49,188 nt of DNA from a bacterium. GTDB lineage: Bacteria > Fibrobacterota > Fibrobacteria > UBA11236. The stretch covers positions 1 through 49,188 of the forward strand of contig OMJM01000030.1 of assembly GCA_900299345.1 (NCBI GenBank), given 5' to 3'. The notes under the pieces were generated by a model. It was not told where the DNA came from and ran no database searches. It saw nothing but the letters and a program-made list of their open reading frames with translations. Shown one piece after another: positions 16,940-26,253 of this stretch (position 1 is the first letter of the stretch; every line of letters begins with the position of its first letter). The translations under genes and the position numbers were made by a program.

Positions 16940-18100
16940 TTAGAACAAGGTTGCTTTCTCGGTGTACGTCCCCTTGGAGGTGATGACCTTGATGGCATGC
17001 ATTCCCGGATTGTGGACAGGGATGTTCCACTGCATGGGAGCAATGCCCGACACGGTGGCCGTTAGAGAGCCCTTCGTGTTGTAGACTTCGAGCGTCACCC
17101 TGCCGGAACCGCTCACGCGCACATTGTTGTTCACAAAAGCCAGCGAAATGGCGTCCCGCGCGTCGCGTTCGCTGTGACCCGCAATGCCGGTCGAGCCGAC
17201 ACAAGCCGTGGGATCGTGCTTGACCAAATACGATTTGTAGTTCGCATCCGTGGAGGTCATGCAACCTTCCAAGTTCAGCAGCTCAACCTTGCGAAAGCGG
17301 GTGGGGGCTGACTCTGATTGCAGGGAGATGTAGAACTCCTTGATGGGAGTGTTGTTGACAATGGGTGTGGTGTTTCCACTGACAGATCCGGAGTATTGCA
17401 CAGGCCGGTAATAGGTAAAGGCGATCTGGCCGCTTACGGTATGGCGAATGATTGAATCGCTCATGACAATGGCTCCCACTGTAAGCCAATTGGGAGCAAG
17501 CGCATTCGTTCGGCTGATGGTAGCGGCGCTGGTGCAGTGGGTGGTGACGACAGAGCCTCCGGTGGGTGCGCTATAGAATGCCGTACCAGGGGTGCAGAGG
17601 TTGGCGGTACTGTTATTGTCCGCATCCACATTGTTGGGTCCCAGCAACTGATTCTCCAAGCTGATCGGATAATCCTGGTTCACTCCCATGTCCGCTACAG
17701 CCTGCCCCATCATGATACCGTTGTTTTGCAACGCCCAAGTTGGTGCGCCCGAAGGTTGGCTTGCATAGAATTGGTGTTCGGCGCGTACGATGAAATATTT
17801 AAAAGAACGCGCCTTATACCCGATGTGGCCCCAAGGGTTTCCTGTCCAGTTGGCATAAGTGGTCGTATTCACGTCCAGCACAGTATCGGAGCCGACCACG
17901 GCCCAGCGGAAGGTGTTTCTGGGATCGACATTCAATTGCTGTCCCGCAATGTGGATGTCCCAGTTGGTACGAAGGCTTGTATCGGCCTTGTTGAACAATT
18001 GAATCCACGCCGAGTCGTTGGGCCCGGCTTGGACGGATTTGCTTCCGAGAAATGCGAGGCAGACTGCCATCGCAAAACTGATGAAAAGATTCCTGGACAT
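16940..18100 (-). CDS. Secreted DUF1080 (3-keto-disaccharide hydrolase-like) protein with C-terminal sorting-type domain
   Basis: This 386-residue protein has a signal peptide (LFISFAMAVCLAFLGSKSVQA). A LamG-like DUF1080 domain spans about 22-290, with WIQLFNKADTSL, the paired WALQNNGIMM and YPISLENQLLG core strands, and FRKVELLNLEGC. The last 65 residues (VTLEVYNTKGS..., HNPGMHAIKVITSKG) form a small beta domain like type IX-secretion C-terminal signals. DUF1080 enzymes cleave 3-keto-glycosides. The second ATG at 18100 is chosen because GGGAG is well spaced before it. The gene is divergent from a clear paralogue at 18311. Substrate and activity are unproven. Confidence 0.75.
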   Translation of the reverse strand: MSRNLFISFAMAVCLAFLGSKSVQAGPNDSAWIQLFNKADTSLRTNWDIHIAGQQLNVDPRNTFRWAVVGSDTVLDVNTTTYANWTGNPWGHIGYKARSFKYFIVRAEHQFYASQPSGAPTWALQNNGIMMGQAVADMGVNQDYPISLENQLLGPNNVDADNNSTANLCTPGTAFYSAPTGGSVVTTHCTSAATISRTNALAPNWLTVGAIVMSDSIIRHTVSGQIAFTYYRPVQYSGSVSGNTTPIVNNTPIKEFYISLQSESAPTRFRKVELLNLEGCMTSTDANYKSYLVKHDPTACVGSTGIAGHSERDARDAISLAFVNNNVRVSGSGRVTLEVYNTKGSLTATVSGIAPMQWNIPVHNPGMHAIKVITSKGTYTEKATLF

Positions 18101-18310
18101 GAACATTCTCCCTTTTCAGAATACGGAACAGCGGTGTTGAAGGCTGGTATAAAACTAAGGCAAAAGTGTGAATTTTGCTGGAGAAAAAGGAGGAATTCTA
18201 GAGGAGTACTTTCGAAAATCATTTAAATCGGTTGTTATCTGCCGTAGAGATGCGAAAATAGTCTATCGGCGTTACCTTTCGGTTGAACATTTCAAAAAAG
18301 GGGGGACGAG

Positions 18311-19573
18311 ATGGGGAAGATGATTTTTGCAATCTCGTTGCTAGCTCTAACAGTAGGTCAGGTATTTTCCGCCCCGAACGATTCCAACTGGGTGCAGTTA
18401 CTTCGTCAGGGAGATACCTCACTCAGCGATTGGATCGTGAAAATACAAGGGCAAACACTAGGGGCGAATCCTTATCGCACCTTCAGCTATGCGCAAGCGA
18501 ATGATGGTTCTCCTCGTTTGATCGTCACGGACACGGTTAATTACGCCAACAACTATGGATTCGGCCACCTCTTTTATAAAACACCCTTTTCCGATTACTT
18601 GTTACGTGCCCAATTTCACTTTCCTTCCAAGGCTTCTTATGCTCTCACCCAAGGCACGGCCACAGGCAAGACTTGGACCATTCAAAACAACGGTTTGATG
18701 TTGCATTGCCAGTCTCCAAGTTCGATGTCGGTCAGTCAGGCCTATCCCAACTCTTTCGAAAATCAGTTGCTCGGGTATTGGAATGGAGGCGCCACCGGAG
18801 GATTCAATCCACCCGATGTCAGAAGTTCAAACCTGTGTCTGCCCCAATCGACGGTTTACTACAACAACGGGTCGCCCGCCGTATCAGGAACCGGTTGGTT
18901 CTCCGACGGTTCAGGGCACCATTGCACCGCCGCTAAGCCCCACAGCCTGGCGTACGACACGGCGACCATTGCCACGAATGGAGCCAACTCGACGAACGCG
19001 AACTGGCTTGGAAAGGACATCTGGCAATACGCCATGGCGCGCGTTCTGGATTCGACCAGCATGACCTTTTTTGTGCGCAATCGTCCTGACACGGCTTGGG
19101 ATTCGGTGATGAGTTTCAGCAGGCCGCATTACGGCAACGCCTCGAGCCTGACCAACCTCAACGGCGCGACGGTGGTGACCTCGGGTTACATCTCCATCCA
19201 GATGGAAGGCACCACCACCGAGTTTGCCAAGATCGAATTGCTGAACCTCGTCGGCTGCAAAAATCCCGCGGACACGTCCTATCGCGCTTACTTCGTGAAG
19301 GATTCCAGCACTACGAAATGTTCGGGCGTCACCACCAACATCACCGGCTCCCAGCGCCGGGCGCAGGGAACCTTTTTCCTCTCCGGAAATCGCATTCAAG
19401 CCACGAACGAAATCATCAATGTCGAAGTGTTTGACTTGAATGGCACTCGCATCATGTCCCTGCGTGGAACTGGCCGATCTTTTCTCGATGTTTCGAATCT
19501 GAAACCCGGGCTGTACACCTTGCGCGTGCAAACCAGCGTGGGTCTGGCGCAAGCCGTTTATGCGAAGATGTGA
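18311..19573 (+). CDS. Secreted DUF1080-like protein, paralogue of the divergent neighbour
   Basis: This 420-residue protein has a signal peptide ending near VFSAPNDSNW. Its domain order matches the divergent neighbour: APNDSNWVQLLRQGDTSL, TWTIQNNGLMLH, YPNSFENQLLGYW and FAKIELLNLVGC. The C-terminal domain, from about 360, reads INVEVFDLNGTRIMSL...LKPGLYTLRV, a textbook type IX-like sorting domain. AAAAAGGGGGGACG lies just before the ATG. It is followed after 24 bases by the sugar dehydrogenase gene, so the two are probably one operon. DUF1080 activity on keto-sugars is family knowledge; the real substrate is unknown. Confidence 0.75.
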   Translation: MGKMIFAISLLALTVGQVFSAPNDSNWVQLLRQGDTSLSDWIVKIQGQTLGANPYRTFSYAQANDGSPRLIVTDTVNYANNYGFGHLFYKTPFSDYLLRAQFHFPSKASYALTQGTATGKTWTIQNNGLMLHCQSPSSMSVSQAYPNSFENQLLGYWNGGATGGFNPPDVRSSNLCLPQSTVYYNNGSPAVSGTGWFSDGSGHHCTAAKPHSLAYDTATIATNGANSTNANWLGKDIWQYAMARVLDSTSMTFFVRNRPDTAWDSVMSFSRPHYGNASSLTNLNGATVVTSGYISIQMEGTTTEFAKIELLNLVGCKNPADTSYRAYFVKDSSTTKCSGVTTNITGSQRRAQGTFFLSGNRIQATNEIINVEVFDLNGTRIMSLRGTGRSFLDVSNLKPGLYTLRVQTSVGLAQAVYAKM

Positions 19574-19597
19574 TGGAATTTCTGAAGGAGTTGAATC

Positions 19598-21496
19598 ATG
19601 ATGCCCAATCTGTCTAAACTGAGCGCCACAGCTCTCGTTTTTCTTCTACCAAGCCTCACCACCGCCCAGACTTGCACAGAACCCGACAGTTCTCAATTCC
19701 GGGTGGATACGCTTGTTGCGGCTGCAAGCACAAATACGCTGAACACGAATGAAACGCTCAATCCCGTCAATGCAGGATCGGGCAACGTTCAAATCGCGGT
19801 GGCGCCGGACGGAAGGGTCTTCGTCGCTAAAATGAAGTCGGGGGAAATTCGGGTTTACAACCCGGGCACTCCCAACACCACCACTCTTGCCGGCATTGAC
19901 ACGACATTCTTCAACGGCGAAGACGGCCTGCTGGGCATCGCGATTCCGCCGGATTTCAACACTACCCATTGGTTGTACGCGTTCGCTAGCGATCCATGCG
20001 GCCTGAATTGCACCAACCGATCCTGCGTGCTGGCCCGCTATACCGTTACAAATAACCTGCTCACCAACAAAAAAATCATCCTGCGTGTCCCGCGCCGCAC
20101 CAACGATAACCATCACTCTGCCGGCGGCCTCGCGTTCGACGACAAGGGTGTGCTGATCATCGGCACGGGCGACAATACGGATCCCCACAACAGCAACAAC
20201 AACGGGTACGGCCCCATTTATTATCCCACCACCAATGCCGACGCCCAGGGTACGGCCAGCAACTCGAATGATTTGCGCGGCAAAGTTCTCCGCATCAAAC
20301 CCATCGCCTTTGCGGACAACGTGACGCCCACTCCCGGCATCGACAACACCTATTCGATCCCCTCGGGAAACCTGTGGGAGTACATTAGTCTTCCCTCCTT
20401 CAATCCGGGTTGGAAGAACGACTCCGATGACATCGCCAAGGTGCGCAAAGAGATTTTCGTGTTTGGGACCCGCAACGCCTTTCATCCCCGCGTAGACGGT
20501 CGTTCCGGCTGGATTTTCTGGGGCGAAGTTGGGCCGGATGCGAATGCCGACGCGTTGACGGGAACGTCCGCTCGCGGCCCCTCAGGCCACGACGAGTGGA
20601 ATCTCGCGATCAAGCCGGGATTCTACGGGCATCCCTATTGCAATGGTTACAACGTTCCCTACAATTCCCTGACGAGTCCCAACTCGACAACCTATGGAAG
20701 TAAATACGACTGCGTGGAAACCGGAAGCGCCTCCCTCACGCCGCTGATCAATCTTTCGCCGAACAATACGGGCATCCGTCATATGCCGCCCGCCATTCCG
20801 GCGTTGGTGGCCTATACGAGCGGCAACAGCACGGATGACGATCCGCGCTTTAATCCGACCTACAGCACCACCATTCAGCACGATTATGAAACGGCGATTA
20901 GCGCGCCCATGTACCGCTATGATTCCGCCGGTCCGGCAGGACGTTTCCCACCTTATTACGAGGGTAAGATTTTCTTTTTCGATTGGTCGCGAAGAAGCTT
21001 TCGCGTCATCAACATCGCTCCGAACGGAACCATTCCTTCCGGTGCGGCGGGTGTGACGAACTTTGCGCCCCGTGGATGGCCTCTTGCAAGCTATACGGAC
21101 ATGATGTTCGGTCCGGACGGAATGCTCTACGCCCTTCGTCATTCCGACAATGGTTATAAAGCGACCAACACCAACGGTGCGGGTTTATACAGGGTTCGTT
21201 ATACGGGAACCTACAACAGCTCCTGTTACACGCCGTTCACTCCCACGGTTTGGGGGCCGGGCGCCACGGACAATACGACCGCGATTCATGGGGGCTCTAT
21301 TCGGAAAACGATTGCCGCCATGACGACGAACGGACTTATCACATTGCCCGTGGGATATAAAACGGTTGAACTCTACCGTGTTTCCGGACGGAAAGTGTGG
21401 AGTTATCATCGCAATGATGCAGGCATGTTGGAACAGGTTCGCCTGCCCGCTGAACTCGGTCAAGGGATTTTGCAGGCAAAATTTCTTGCCGACTGA
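19598..21496 (+). CDS. Secreted PQQ-type glucose/sorbosone dehydrogenase with C-terminal sorting-type domain
   Basis: This 632-residue protein has a signal peptide (ALVFLLPSLTTAQ) and a six-bladed GSDH-type propeller. Markers are FNGEDGLLGIAIPPDF (105-120), the catalytic-histidine segment NDNHHSAGGLAFD (169-181), GTGDNTD, LRGKVLRIKP, and GHDEWNLAIKPGFYGHPYC. The final 50 residues (KTVELYRVSGRKVWSYHRND) form a sorting-type beta domain. The family oxidises aldose sugars with PQQ outside the inner membrane. AAGGAG sits seven bases before the first ATG. It follows a DUF1080 gene, suggesting a shared extracellular sugar-oxidation role. No PQQ synthesis genes are in the window. Confidence 0.85.
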   Translation: MMPNLSKLSATALVFLLPSLTTAQTCTEPDSSQFRVDTLVAAASTNTLNTNETLNPVNAGSGNVQIAVAPDGRVFVAKMKSGEIRVYNPGTPNTTTLAGIDTTFFNGEDGLLGIAIPPDFNTTHWLYAFASDPCGLNCTNRSCVLARYTVTNNLLTNKKIILRVPRRTNDNHHSAGGLAFDDKGVLIIGTGDNTDPHNSNNNGYGPIYYPTTNADAQGTASNSNDLRGKVLRIKPIAFADNVTPTPGIDNTYSIPSGNLWEYISLPSFNPGWKNDSDDIAKVRKEIFVFGTRNAFHPRVDGRSGWIFWGEVGPDANADALTGTSARGPSGHDEWNLAIKPGFYGHPYCNGYNVPYNSLTSPNSTTYGSKYDCVETGSASLTPLINLSPNNTGIRHMPPAIPALVAYTSGNSTDDDPRFNPTYSTTIQHDYETAISAPMYRYDSAGPAGRFPPYYEGKIFFFDWSRRSFRVINIAPNGTIPSGAAGVTNFAPRGWPLASYTDMMFGPDGMLYALRHSDNGYKATNTNGAGLYRVRYTGTYNSSCYTPFTPTVWGPGATDNTTAIHGGSIRKTIAAMTTNGLITLPVGYKTVELYRVSGRKVWSYHRNDAGMLEQVRLPAELGQGILQAKFLAD

Positions 21497-21503
21497 AAAA
21501 TTT

Positions 21504-21535
21504 CCTTCACACGCCAAAAACGTGTGAAGGCTTTT
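21504..21535. terminator. Bidirectional intrinsic terminator between sugar dehydrogenase and gmd
   Basis: A perfect 10-base stem CCTTCACACG / CGTGTGAAGG with a seven-base loop is followed by CTTTT on the plus strand and by AAATTTTT on the minus strand. It separates two convergent genes and overlaps the gmd stop. Confidence 0.88.
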
Positions 21536-22580
21536 ACCGCACTTGTTTTCCGATTTCTTCCAAATCGGCTTTCATCATGATTTCCACGAGTTGCTCGAAT
21601 TTGACTTTGGGAGTCCAGCCGAGCTTTTGTTTGGCTTTGGCAGGATCGCCGATGAGCAGCTCCACCTCGGCAGGACGGAAGAATTTGGGATCGATTTCGA
21701 CGACAATCTTGCCGGTCTTGCGGTCACGACCTTTTTCCTGTTCGCCGTGGCCTTCCCAAACGATATCCATGCCCACAACGGGCGCGGCTTTTTCGATGAA
21801 TTCGCGGACGGTGTGGGTTTCACCTGTGGCGGCCACATAGTCGTCCGGCTCGGGCTGTTGGAGCATGATCCACATCATCTCCACGAAATCCTTGGCATAA
21901 CCCCAGTCGCGCTTGGCGTCGATGTTTCCCATGCGGAGGGTGGACTCGAGGCCGTGTTTGATCTTGGCCAGCGTTAGCGTGACTTTACGCGTCACGAAAT
22001 TCTCGCCACGGCGCGGGGATTCGTGGTTGAACAGCACGCCATTGCTGGCATGCATGCCATACGCTTCGCGGTAGTTCTTCGTGATCCAGAAACCATAGAG
22101 TTTTGCCACGCCATAAGGCGATCGCGGATAGAACGGAGTGGTTTCCCTTTGCGGAACTTCCACAACCTGTCCATAAAGTTCGGATGTAGAGGCTTGGTAG
22201 AAACGGGAGTCTAGTTTGTTGCTGCGGATGCCTTCGAGCAAACGGAGCACGCCGGTGGCGTCCACATCGGCGGTAGACTCCGGTGAGTCAAAGGACACGC
22301 GCACATGGCTCTGGGCTGCGAGGTTATAGACTTCGGTCGGGCGCACCAGCGCCAGTATGCGGTTCAGGCTGCTGCTATCGGCCATATCGCCGTAGTGCAA
22401 CTCGTATACCTTGCCGGCTTTGCGAGCAGCGGAGCGGGCTTCCTCAATGCGGCCCCGGTTGAAAAGCGAGGTGCGGCGGATGATACCGTGCACATCGTAC
22501 CCTTTTTCGAGCAGAAGTTCCGCGAGGTATGAGCCATCCTGACCTGTGATGCCGGTGATGAGAGCGACTTTGTTGGACAT
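21534..22580 (-). CDS. gmd: GDP-mannose 4,6-dehydratase
   Basis: This 348-residue short-chain dehydrogenase converts GDP-mannose to GDP-4-keto-6-deoxymannose, the precursor of fucose, rhamnose and perosamine residues. It has the NAD loop [21 protein letters not shown] (10-residue glycine-rich part GITGQDG), [14 protein letters not shown], the active-site segment STSELYGQV, and YxxxK in [13 protein letters not shown]. The C-terminal [23 protein letters not shown] is diagnostic of GMD. The start at 22580 ([10 protein letters not shown]) is chosen; the frame continues upstream to 22724 but that part is proline-rich, overlaps hom and is not family-like. Confidence 0.95.
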   Translation of the reverse strand: MSNKVALITGITGQDGSYLAELLLEKGYDVHGIIRRTSLFNRGRIEEARSAARKAGKVYELHYGDMADSSSLNRILALVRPTEVYNLAAQSHVRVSFDSPESTADVDATGVLRLLEGIRSNKLDSRFYQASTSELYGQVVEVPQRETTPFYPRSPYGVAKLYGFWITKNYREAYGMHASNGVLFNHESPRRGENFVTRKVTLTLAKIKHGLESTLRMGNIDAKRDWGYAKDFVEMMWIMLQQPEPDDYVAATGETHTVREFIEKAAPVVGMDIVWEGHGEQEKGRDRKTGKIVVEIDPKFFRPAEVELLIGDPAKAKQKLGWTPKVKFEQLVEIMMKADLEEIGKQVR

Positions 22581-22633
22581 TCCGGATTCCCGATTGAAAG
22601 GCTGATAAGCTAGAAAAGTTACCTTTGGCCCCC

Positions 22634-23938
22634 ATGAAAACAGCGACTGAAATCCGGGTGGGAATCGTGGGATTGGGCACGGTGGGGCAGGGCGTGATCG
22701 AACTGCTGGAACGTCACGGGCCATTTTTTGCGCGGGAGCTGGGCGTGAACTTCCGTGTCGCCGCAGCCTGTGCCAAGGAAGCTGAGGCCTTGGCGCGCGT
22801 TCGCGATGAGAATTGTTTAAAGACGAGTGACCCGATGGCCGTGGCTTCGGCGCCGGATGTGGATGTGTTCATCGAACTGGCTGGAGGCGAGGACGGGCCC
22901 AAACCCTGGCATGAAGCTGCTCTGAAATCCGGCAAGCATGTGGTCACGGCGAACAAAGCTTTGTTGGCAAAGCACGGCGCAGAACTTTTTCCGCTGGCGG
23001 CGCAACAGAATCGCTGCTTGTTTTTCGAAGCCGCGGTCGGTGGTGGAATCCCGATCATCAAGACGTTGCAAGAAGATCTCATCGCGAACGACATCGAGGG
23101 ATTGGCGTGCATCATCAACGGCACATGCAACTATATCCTGACGCAAATGTCCCGCAATGGTTCTTCGTTTGCAGATGCACTGGCTGAGGCGCAACGGCTG
23201 GGTTACGCGGAAGCCAATCCCGGATTCGACATTGACGGGATGGATTCTTTGCACAAGGTGGCCTTGCTCGCATCGCTGATCTATGGCCGTTATGTGGATT
23301 ACCGCAAGTTGTCGGTGGAAGGTATCCGTAATGTGAGTGCGCTGGATATCCGCATGGCCGACGAGATGGGTTATGAAGTGAAGCTGCTCGGCGCGGTTTC
23401 GCAGAAGGACGGCAAGGTCCTGGCGGCGGTTTATCCGGCGATGCTAGAACGCGGCCATCAGCTCGCCTCGGTCAGCGGTGTGCTGAACGGGGTGTATCTC
23501 AAGGCGTCGGCCGCAGGCGCGCAACTTTTCACCGGCGCCGGTGCGGGACGCTATCCCACGGCCAGCGCGGTGATTTCGGATCTCGTGGCATTGGCGCGGC
23601 AAAAATCCACCGGCAATCCGGTGCCGTTCCCGATGGCCTTTTTCTCAAAGGACAACGAGGCGGAACTGCTGTCCATCGACGAGCTGGAGACGGAGTTTTA
23701 TCTGCGCCTGACCACGGTGGACAAGCCCGGCGTGCTGAGCAAGGTCACCGGGATTCTCGGGGATCACGGGATTTCAATCCGGGCGTTGAGCCAGAAACCG
23801 GAGCACGATCCGGCGAATGTTCCGGTGATCATCCTGACGCACACTGTGAAAAACGCCAAGGTGGCGCAGGCGTTGAAGTTGATCAACGCGCTGGATGTTG
23901 TCAGCGCGCCGACCCGGGTGATTCGGTTTTACAGGTGA
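22634..23938 (+). CDS. hom: Homoserine dehydrogenase
   Basis: This 434-residue enzyme reduces aspartate semialdehyde to homoserine for threonine and methionine synthesis. It has the N-terminal NAD(P) loop [26 protein letters not shown], the family signature around [20 protein letters not shown] (about 198-217), and a C-terminal ACT domain ([20 protein letters not shown] onwards) that commonly gives threonine feedback. The ATG at 22634 is preferred to an upstream TTG. It is divergent from gmd, with 53 bases between starts, and is followed after 50 bases by lolC. Confidence 0.95.
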   Translation: MKTATEIRVGIVGLGTVGQGVIELLERHGPFFARELGVNFRVAAACAKEAEALARVRDENCLKTSDPMAVASAPDVDVFIELAGGEDGPKPWHEAALKSGKHVVTANKALLAKHGAELFPLAAQQNRCLFFEAAVGGGIPIIKTLQEDLIANDIEGLACIINGTCNYILTQMSRNGSSFADALAEAQRLGYAEANPGFDIDGMDSLHKVALLASLIYGRYVDYRKLSVEGIRNVSALDIRMADEMGYEVKLLGAVSQKDGKVLAAVYPAMLERGHQLASVSGVLNGVYLKASAAGAQLFTGAGAGRYPTASAVISDLVALARQKSTGNPVPFPMAFFSKDNEAELLSIDELETEFYLRLTTVDKPGVLSKVTGILGDHGISIRALSQKPEHDPANVPVIILTHTVKNAKVAQALKLINALDVVSAPTRVIRFYR

Positions 23939-23988
23939 AGACGCTCGTCAGAGAAACAAGTCTGAGCACCTGTTAGAGTTCAAGGCTC

Positions 23989-25236
23989 ATGTCTTCCTTT
24001 GAATGGTTCCTCGCCCGCAAGTATTTCTGGGCCCAACGCCGCAGCGCGGCGGCGGGGATCATCGCATTGTTCTCCGCATTCGGCGTCCTGCTCGGATCGT
24101 GGCTGTTGATCTTCGTCCTTTCTGCCATTAACGGATTCGAAAGCGAGGTCAAGCGCCAGCTCATGGGTCGCGACGCCCATGTCGAAATCACCCGTTACCA
24201 GTTCAACCCCTTTGAGGGATACGATTCCCTGCGCACGCAGGTCATGCAGGAACCGGGAATTGTACAGGCCGCGCCCTATCTCGTTTCCAAGTCCGTCATT
24301 GCGCACGGAAAAAGTCAGGACGGGATTCTGGTGTACGGCATTGACGCCGAACTTTCCCGTAACGTGCTCGGGCTTTCGAATGTGATCAAACACGGGGCTT
24401 ACCGGTTGGACTCTTTATACGACAGCACGTCGTCACGCCGCTACCCCTCCATTTTGCTGGGATATTCGCTGGCCGATCGACTGGGAGCGGGTGTAGGGGA
24501 CAAGGTGTTTCTCGCCGACTTTTCCAAGTCGGATCTGTTGAGCGGTGTGTTTTCCCCGCGCGTGCAACCGTTCATCGTATCCGGTCTTTTCGAATCGGGC
24601 ATGTATCAGTACGACGAAACACTGGCCTACATCGCGCTGGGGGACGCACAAAAATTGTTTTCGTTGCCCGGTCAGGTGACGGGCCTGCAGGCGCGCATTT
24701 CGGATCCGTATGCCAGCGCGCGCATGGCCGACAAGTTGGAAGATCGGCTCGGGTTTCCTTATCGTGCCATCGACTGGCAGGCCAAGAACTACACGCTCAT
24801 CAAGTGGATGGGCTATGAGAAGATATTAGTGAGCCTTGCGCTGGGCATCATCATCATCATCGCGGCGTTCAATATCATTTCTTCGTTGGTCATGGCGGTG
24901 AACGACAAGACGCGCGAAATCGGAATCTTGCGTGCCATGGGAGCCACGCGTCGCGGCATCCTGCGCATCTTCGTGTTCGAAGGGATGCTCATCGGCCTCA
25001 CGGGATCACTGATCGGCACCGTGCTCGGTCTCGCGAGCTATTGGTTGCAAAAACATTACGGACTCATCCAGTTGCCGGGCGACGTGTATTTCGTGACCGT
25101 GCTTCCGGTGGAATTGCACATTCGTGATGTGCTGGGTGTTTTGCTCGTCACCAATTTCCTCTGCGGCATCGCAACCTTGTTGCCCGCACTCAAGGCGGCG
25201 CGTCAGGATCCGGTGGAGGCCATCCGTCATGAGTGA
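23989..25236 (+). CDS. lolC: Lipoprotein-releasing ABC transporter permease (LolC/LolE type)
   Basis: This 415-residue protein has one N-terminal membrane helix (AAGIIALFSAFGVLLGSWLLI), a large MacB-PCD periplasmic domain (about 50-260), and three C-terminal helices of an FtsX domain. MAVNDKTREIGILRAMGATRRGI marks the coupling helix of this group. With LolD it would extract lipoproteins from the inner membrane for transfer to LolA. A single permease gene suggests a homodimeric LolC/E (LolF-like) complex. Its stop overlaps the lolD start by eight bases. Confidence 0.92.
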   Translation: MSSFEWFLARKYFWAQRRSAAAGIIALFSAFGVLLGSWLLIFVLSAINGFESEVKRQLMGRDAHVEITRYQFNPFEGYDSLRTQVMQEPGIVQAAPYLVSKSVIAHGKSQDGILVYGIDAELSRNVLGLSNVIKHGAYRLDSLYDSTSSRRYPSILLGYSLADRLGAGVGDKVFLADFSKSDLLSGVFSPRVQPFIVSGLFESGMYQYDETLAYIALGDAQKLFSLPGQVTGLQARISDPYASARMADKLEDRLGFPYRAIDWQAKNYTLIKWMGYEKILVSLALGIIIIIAAFNIISSLVMAVNDKTREIGILRAMGATRRGILRIFVFEGMLIGLTGSLIGTVLGLASYWLQKHYGLIQLPGDVYFVTVLPVELHIRDVLGVLLVTNFLCGIATLLPALKAARQDPVEAIRHE

Positions 25237-25924
25237 TGCAATCCTCTCCCTCCGCAAGGTGGCCAAAGCCTTCGAGGATACGGGCAGCCGCATCGAGTTG
25301 TTTCGTAATCTGGATTTCGACCTGATGCCGGGTGATTTCATATCCATTATTGGAGCCTCGGGCGTGGGCAAAAGCACGCTGTTGCATATCCTCGGATTCC
25401 TGGAGCGGCCGACGGAAGGCGATGTCCTGTTCCGCGGCGAAGCCGTTTCCGGTTTGTCCGACGCGCGGCTTTCCGCCATCCGGAATCATGAAATCGGTTT
25501 TGTATTCCAGTTTCACCACCTTTTGCCCGATCTCACGGTATGGGAGAACGTATTGCTTCCCTTGCGTATCGGTGGGAATTTCCGCAAGCAGGGTAGAGAA
25601 CGCGCCAGAGAGTTGCTCGCCTTGGTTGGTTTGCAGGATCGTCTAGAACATCTTCCTTCGCAACTCAGCGGTGGCGAGCGCCAGCGCGCCGCCGTGGCCC
25701 GTGCTCTTGTCAACGAGCCCAAGGTATTGTTGTGCGATGAACCGTCCGGCAATCTCGACGCCCGCAACTCCGAAAATCTGCATCAGATGCTGGCGGATTT
25801 GAACCGCAATTTATCCATCGCTTTACTGGTGGTAACGCATGATTTGACCTTGGCCCGCAGCGCGTCGCGTCGTTTGATTATGCGCGATGGCGCATTGCAT
25901 TCTTCCGAAGAAAACGCCTCATGA
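25229..25924 (+). CDS. lolD: Lipoprotein-releasing ABC transporter ATPase
   Basis: This 231-residue ABC ATPase has Walker A GASGVGKST, Q-loop FVFQFHHLLPDLTVWENV, signature LSGGERQRAAVARAL, Walker B VLLCDEPSGNLD and the H-loop VTHD. FQFHHLLPDLTVWENV is typical of LolD and other MacB-type ATPases. The ATG at 25229 overlaps the lolC end; a longer frame upstream lies inside lolC. The gene ends in an ATGA overlap with mcsA, which ties lipoprotein export to the Mcs/ClpC genes in one transcript. LolA, its downstream carrier, is encoded at 47360-47989. Confidence 0.95.
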   Translation: MSDAILSLRKVAKAFEDTGSRIELFRNLDFDLMPGDFISIIGASGVGKSTLLHILGFLERPTEGDVLFRGEAVSGLSDARLSAIRNHEIGFVFQFHHLLPDLTVWENVLLPLRIGGNFRKQGRERARELLALVGLQDRLEHLPSQLSGGERQRAAVARALVNEPKVLLCDEPSGNLDARNSENLHQMLADLNRNLSIALLVVTHDLTLARSASRRLIMRDGALHSSEENAS

Positions 25925-26253
25925 GCGGGATGAAGGTCTGTACGCAGTGTGGGTTCACTTACGGGGAGTTTCTTTCCCGCGGCCTGCTCGGTTGCCCGCA
26001 ATGTTACGCCTGTTTCGGAGAAGTATTGTGGGCTGACCTGCTGCAAATGCATCCGGGCTTACACCAGCACCCCATGCCTGTGCTTTCCGAAATGGGGCCG
26101 GAATCGGGGAGCCGGACCCGCAACGAGGATCTCGAGGATTTAGCGCGACTCAAGGAAACCTTTGCGGATGCGTTGCGCGGTGAGCGCTACGAAGAGGCGG
26201 CGGGATTGCGCCAGCGTATCAAGGCGTGGGAGGAGAGTCATGGTCCCCGCTGA
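25921..26253 (+). CDS. mcsA: McsA-like zinc-finger/UVR protein, half length
   Basis: This 110-residue protein holds one zinc module (CTQC at 7-10 and CPQC at 25-28) in the layout VCTQCGFTYGEFLSRGLLGCPQCYACF. After a linker comes a UVR motif (ALRGERYEEAAGLRQRIKAWEE). It corresponds to the C-terminal part of the usual McsA of about 180 residues; the first zinc module is absent. In Firmicutes McsA activates the arginine kinase McsB and bridges to ClpC. It overlaps lolD by ATGA and mcsB by 14 bases. The assignment is supported by the following mcsB and clpC genes. Confidence 0.85.
   Translation: MSGMKVCTQCGFTYGEFLSRGLLGCPQCYACFGEVLWADLLQMHPGLHQHPMPVLSEMGPESGSRTRNEDLEDLARLKETFADALRGERYEEAAGLRQRIKAWEESHGPR

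Noticed and set aside
22581-22724. Longer gmd start
   Set aside because: The extension is proline-rich, overlaps hom and precedes the normal GMD N-terminus [10 protein letters not shown].
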